Source: Prado023 sp963818445 (GTDB lineage Bacteria > Actinomycetota > Actinomycetes > S36-B12 > CAIYMF01). Taken from it: a DNA stretch of 64,000 nucleotides. Where the stretch lies: assembly GCA_963818445.1 (NCBI GenBank), contig CAWFSG010000021.1:153489-217488 (forward strand), given 5' to 3'. This document shows, piece by piece, positions 60,712 through 64,000 of the stretch (its first letter is position 1; every line of letters begins with the position of its first letter). The position numbers were made by a program, and so were the translations under genes. The notes under the pieces were generated by a model. It saw nothing but the letters and a program-made list of their open reading frames with translations, made no database searches and was not told the origin of the DNA.

Positions 60712-62484
60712 ATGGGTGACGTCAACACAGTGGAGCCTGCTCCCGCGCACCGAGCGGGTGCGCGGGTGCAGCTGGGCGGCTACCTGCCGATCCTGTCCTG
60801 GGGCCCGACGTATCCACGGGGCTGGTTCGGTCGTGATGCGATCGCGGGGCTGACCCTCTGGGGTCTGGTGGTGCCGGAGGGCATGGCCTACGCGGGGATC
60901 GCGGACCTGCCCCCCCAGGCCGGCCTCTACACGTTGGTGGTGTCGTTGGCGATCTATGCGCTGATGGGTACCTCGCGGCATCTGTCGGTCGGGCCGACGT
61001 CGGCCACGGCTGCGCTGCTGGCTTCCTCGGTGACGGCGGCGGTGATCGCCACGGCCGGCGATGCCGGGAACCCAGGGACCTATGCCGCGAGCGCGGCGGC
61101 GTTCGTGCTGGTCACCGGGCTGGTGTTCCTGGTCGCCGGGGTGCTGCGCCTGGGGTTCGTCACGCAGTTCCTGTCCAAGCCGGTCATGGACGGCTTCGTG
61201 ATGGGCCTGGCGGTCTTCGTGGCCGTGGGGCAGCTGAACAAGCTGTTCGGCGTGGAGAAGCCCGAGGGCAACACCGTGCAGAAGTTCGTCGGGATCCTCA
61301 AAGAGCTCCCCGAGGCAAACTGGGTGTCGTTCGCGATCGGGGCTGTGAGCATCGTCGTACTGTTCGGGCTGCCCCGGGTGAACCCCAAGCTCCCGGCGGG
61401 ACTCGTTGTTCTGTTCGGCACGATCCTGGTCAGCAAGTGGCTGGACCTGGAGGGCACCCACGGCGTCGAGGTGGTCGGCACCCTGCCCCAGGGCCTGCCG
61501 TCGCTGACGTTCACGGCCGTCCCTCTGGAGACCTACCTGGCGATGGTCCTGCCGGCGGTCGGGGTGTTCCTGGTCGCGTACAGCGAGGCGCTGGGGGTGG
61601 CCCACGAGTTCGCCGACAAGCACGGCTACGAGGTCGACGCCAACCAGGAGCTCAACGCCCACGCCGTCACCAACATCCTCAGCTCGTTGTTCGGGGGGAT
61701 GCTCGCGGCCGGGGGCATGTCCGGCTCGGCGGTCAAGGAGGGGGCGGGCGCCAGGTCCCAGGTGGCGAACCTGGTCGCCTGGGTGGCGACGGTGGTGACG
61801 CTGCTGTTCTTCACGCCGCTGTTCGCCACCCTGCCCGAGGCCGTGCTCGGCGCGCTGATCATCCATGCGGTCTGGCACCTCATCGCGTCGCGCAAGCTGC
61901 GCACCCTGCGCCAGGAGTCGCGGACCGAGTTCTGGTTCGGGCTTCTGGCGATGCTCGGCGTCCTGCTCATCGACGTGCTGGAGGGCATGATCATCGGCCT
62001 GGTGGCGTCGCTGGTGTTCGTGGTCTACCAGTCCAGCCGCCCGCACCTGGCCTCCGTCGGGCGGATCCCCGGCGCCCCCGGCGCGTACTCCGACTTGGAG
62101 CGACACCCGGAGAACACCCCCGTGCCCGGCGTGCTGATCCTGCGACTGCACGCGGCCCTCTACTACGCCAACGCCCTGACTGTCCGCGACCAGGTCCGCG
62201 CCCTGGTGGATGCCGCAGAGCCGCTGCCTCGCGCCCTGGTGCTCGACCTCGGGGCCCAGGACACCCTCGACCTCACGTCGGCCAAGGTGCTCATCGCGCT
62301 CGGCAGGGAGATGCGCCACCGCGGGATCGCGGCCTACCTCACGGATGTCCACACCCCGGCGCTAGCCTTCGCCCGGTCCGTGGGCGTCCTGGACGTGATC
62401 GACGAGGACCACGTGTTCCCGACCATCGACCTGGCCGTCCAGCACATCGAATCGATGAACACCAACAGAGGGAGTAGCTCATGA
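60712..62484 (+). CDS. SulP-family anion transporter with STAS domain
   Basis: 590 aa. The membrane domain (about 30-440) has the SulP signatures GLTLWGLVVPEGMAYAGIAD, LMGTSRHLSVGPTSATAALL and HAVTNILSSLFGGMLAAGGM. The C-terminal STAS domain (about 470-585) has VLDLGAQDTLDLTSAKVLIA. SulP proteins carry sulfate, bicarbonate or other anions; the substrate is unknown. ATG 60712 follows GGGAGG by 7 nt. Its TGA overlaps the next SulP gene (ATGA). Confidence 0.9.
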   Translation: MGDVNTVEPAPAHRAGARVQLGGYLPILSWGPTYPRGWFGRDAIAGLTLWGLVVPEGMAYAGIADLPPQAGLYTLVVSLAIYALMGTSRHLSVGPTSATAALLASSVTAAVIATAGDAGNPGTYAASAAAFVLVTGLVFLVAGVLRLGFVTQFLSKPVMDGFVMGLAVFVAVGQLNKLFGVEKPEGNTVQKFVGILKELPEANWVSFAIGAVSIVVLFGLPRVNPKLPAGLVVLFGTILVSKWLDLEGTHGVEVVGTLPQGLPSLTFTAVPLETYLAMVLPAVGVFLVAYSEALGVAHEFADKHGYEVDANQELNAHAVTNILSSLFGGMLAAGGMSGSAVKEGAGARSQVANLVAWVATVVTLLFFTPLFATLPEAVLGALIIHAVWHLIASRKLRTLRQESRTEFWFGLLAMLGVLLIDVLEGMIIGLVASLVFVVYQSSRPHLASVGRIPGAPGAYSDLERHPENTPVPGVLILRLHAALYYANALTVRDQVRALVDAAEPLPRALVLDLGAQDTLDLTSAKVLIALGREMRHRGIAAYLTDVHTPALAFARSVGVLDVIDEDHVFPTIDLAVQHIESMNTNRGSSS

Positions 62485-64000
62485 CCAAGGTGCCATGGGG
62501 GCGCGAGACCATGGCCGGGCTGGCGGGGGCCATCGGGTCGGTGCCCGACGGGATGGCCACCGCGGTGCTCGCCGGGGCCAACCCGATGGCCGGCCTGTAC
62601 GCCTCGTTCGCCGGACCTGTCGCCGGCGGGCTCATGCAGTCGACCACCGTCATGGTGGTCGCCACCACCTCCGCTGCGGCGGTCACCACGGCCGAGGTCA
62701 TGAACGCCGGCCCGACCGACCCGATCCGAACCCTGGCGACGCTGACCGTCCTGGCCGGGTTGTTCATGCTGCTGGCCACCGCACTCGGGTTCGCCCGGCT
62801 GATGCGGTTCGTGTCCGCGTCGGTCATGGCCGGGTTCATGTTCGGTGTGGGGCTGATCCTGATCCTCGGCCAGCTGGCCGACGCGACCGGCGTGAAGACC
62901 AGCGGCGACAACACCCTGGAGAAGGCCCTGAACACGCTGCGCCAGTGGCAGTACTTCGATCGCGCCTCGATGCTCACCGCCGCCACGGCGATCGGGATCA
63001 GCATCCTGCTGGGCCGGGGCAAGCTGGTCGCCCTGGCTCCCCTGATCGCCATCGTCGTTCCGACGCTCGTGCTCAAGGTCACCGGCGCCGAGGTGGCCAA
63101 CGTGGCCTCCACGTCCGGGCCCATCGAGGTCGGGCTGCCCCCGCTGACGCTGCCGGACGTGGGACTGCTGTCCCCGACCCTGATCGCATCGGCGATGGCG
63201 CTGACGATCGTGGTCCTGGTCCAGGCCGCAGGGGTCGGGGCTGCCTACCCCAACACCGACGGCACCGCCGTCGACGTCAAGCGGGACTTCTTCGCCCAAG
63301 GTGGGTCCAACCTGGCATCGGGCGTGGTCGGCGGCATTCCCGTGGGCGGCAGCGTCGGACAGACCGCGTTCAATGTGATGGCCGGCGGGCGCACCCGCTG
63401 GGCCGTCATCCTCAGCGGGCTGTGGATGCTGCTGTTCGTCGTCGCCCTCGGCCCGCTGCTCTCCGAGGTACCGATCCCGGCCCTGGCCGGGCTGTTGATC
63501 CTGGCCGGGTTCAGTTCGCTGAAGCCCCGGGAGCTGGCCCGTACGTGGCAGACCAGCAAGTCCTCCGGGGCCGCGGCGGTGATCACGATGACGGCGACCC
63601 TGCTGGTCCCGATCCACGTCGCCGTGTTGATCGGCGTGATCCTGTCCCTGCTCCTCGTCGGGATCAACAGCGCCTCCACCACGCACGTCGTCGCCCTGCA
63701 ACCGGTCGCCCCCGGTAGCTGGCGGCGCGCCGAGGTGCCCGGTTCACTGCCACCCGGCCAGGTCACCGTCCTGGACATCGAGGGATCCGGGGAGTTCGCC
63801 TCCGTCCCCGCGCTCTTCGCACAACTCCCAAAGCCGCCCGAAGGTCTTCCGGGCGCATCCAACGCCGGCCAGCCGGCTGCGGTCGTGCTCCGGCTGCGTG
63901 GGCACCTGCGGACGAACCTGACCTTCACCAAGGCGCTCGAGGATTACGCCGAGGGGATCGGTCAATCCGGTGGCACCCTCGTGGTCTGCGGGCTGCAACC
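62481..64000 (+). CDS. Second SulP-family anion transporter (3' end outside window)
   Basis: At least 506 residues, frame open to the window end. The membrane domain has AIGSVPDGMATAVLAGANPM, VMVVATTSAAAVTTAEVMNA and ASGVVGGIPVGGSVGQTAFN. A STAS-like domain begins near residue 420 (GQVTVLDIEGSGEFASVPAL). It shares the family fold but is clearly diverged from the upstream copy. ATG overlaps the first sulP stop, so the two are made in step and may pair. GGGAG lies 6 nt upstream. Confidence 0.87.
   Translation, partial: MTKVPWGRETMAGLAGAIGSVPDGMATAVLAGANPMAGLYASFAGPVAGGLMQSTTVMVVATTSAAAVTTAEVMNAGPTDPIRTLATLTVLAGLFMLLATALGFARLMRFVSASVMAGFMFGVGLILILGQLADATGVKTSGDNTLEKALNTLRQWQYFDRASMLTAATAIGISILLGRGKLVALAPLIAIVVPTLVLKVTGAEVANVASTSGPIEVGLPPLTLPDVGLLSPTLIASAMALTIVVLVQAAGVGAAYPNTDGTAVDVKRDFFAQGGSNLASGVVGGIPVGGSVGQTAFNVMAGGRTRWAVILSGLWMLLFVVALGPLLSEVPIPALAGLLILAGFSSLKPRELARTWQTSKSSGAAAVITMTATLLVPIHVAVLIGVILSLLLVGINSASTTHVVALQPVAPGSWRRAEVPGSLPPGQVTVLDIEGSGEFASVPALFAQLPKPPEGLPGASNAGQPAAVVLRLRGHLRTNLTFTKALEDYAEGIGQSGGTLVVCGLQ

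Noticed and set aside
1..64000. CRISPR arrays, insertion sequences, rRNA genes, riboswitches
   Set aside because: No regularly spaced repeats, transposase motifs, rRNA cores or recognisable riboswitch folds were seen on either strand.

Overview
The window is chromosomal DNA of a high-GC actinobacterium. Evidence for this includes mycothiol genes (mshA, mshD), a GlnR-type regulator, CarD, SenX3/RegX3-like PhoR/PhoP, frequent GTG starts, many GTGA/ATGA stop-start overlaps, and -10 boxes placed 7-8 nt before start codons (leaderless mRNAs). Genus cannot be fixed from the sequence alone. There is no rRNA, insertion sequence, CRISPR array or replication origin. One tRNA is present.

Layout. 1-8.4 kb: phosphate import (pstA, cut by the window edge, and pstB), then on the minus strand a polyphosphate block (MutT1-like Nudix/phosphatase, CYTH-CHAD protein, ppk1), then mshD and a GlnR-like regulator. 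8.5-14.8 kb: a thioredoxin-like protein and a histidine-utilisation operon hutH-hutU-hutI-hutG. 14.9-24.4 kb: mixed small operons (NYN/OST-HTH protein, a cysteine-containing leader peptide with DUF4395, DsrE, nitrobindin, Fur, YgfZ, Dtd, DUF4388 protein, BKACE enzyme, asparaginase, a lysine-rich HbhA-like protein with its XRE regulator and DUF2516 neighbour). 24.4-31 kb: MDR reductase, gpmA, YbjN, mshA, phoU, and divergent phoR-phoP with a PHO box between them. 31-36 kb: LpqE-like lipoprotein, carD, ispD-ispF, cysS, rlmB. 36-49 kb: DUF4032 protein, a UgpC-type ATPase, a hydrolase, and a complete maltose/maltodextrin uptake operon (two MalE-like binding proteins, MalF, MalG, GH13 amylase, MalK). 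49.2-54.5 kb: tRNA-Thr, then a sparsely coding accessory stretch with a Phd/VapC pair and orphan genes. 54.6-59.8 kb: an arsenic-resistance locus (arsR, permease, two tiny thioredoxin-like proteins, acr3, an ArsR-phosphatase fusion, and a divergent arsenate reductase). 60.7-64 kb: two translationally coupled SulP anion transporters, the second cut by the window end.

How the parts fit. Phosphate is handled by uptake (Pst), sensing (PhoU/PhoR/PhoP) and storage as polyphosphate (PPK, CHAD). mshA and mshD make mycothiol, a plausible reductant for the arsenate reductases. The mal operon encodes uptake and intracellular breakdown of maltodextrins.

A caution for any reader: seven otherwise well-conserved genes (hutG, hutU, NYN gene, DUF4395 gene, asparaginase, GH13 amylase, malE) each carry exactly one single-base frameshift. 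Both halves of each gene remain conserved. Uncorrected assembly indels explain this better than seven independent gene deaths, so the genes are described here as whole genes with the shift positions given.
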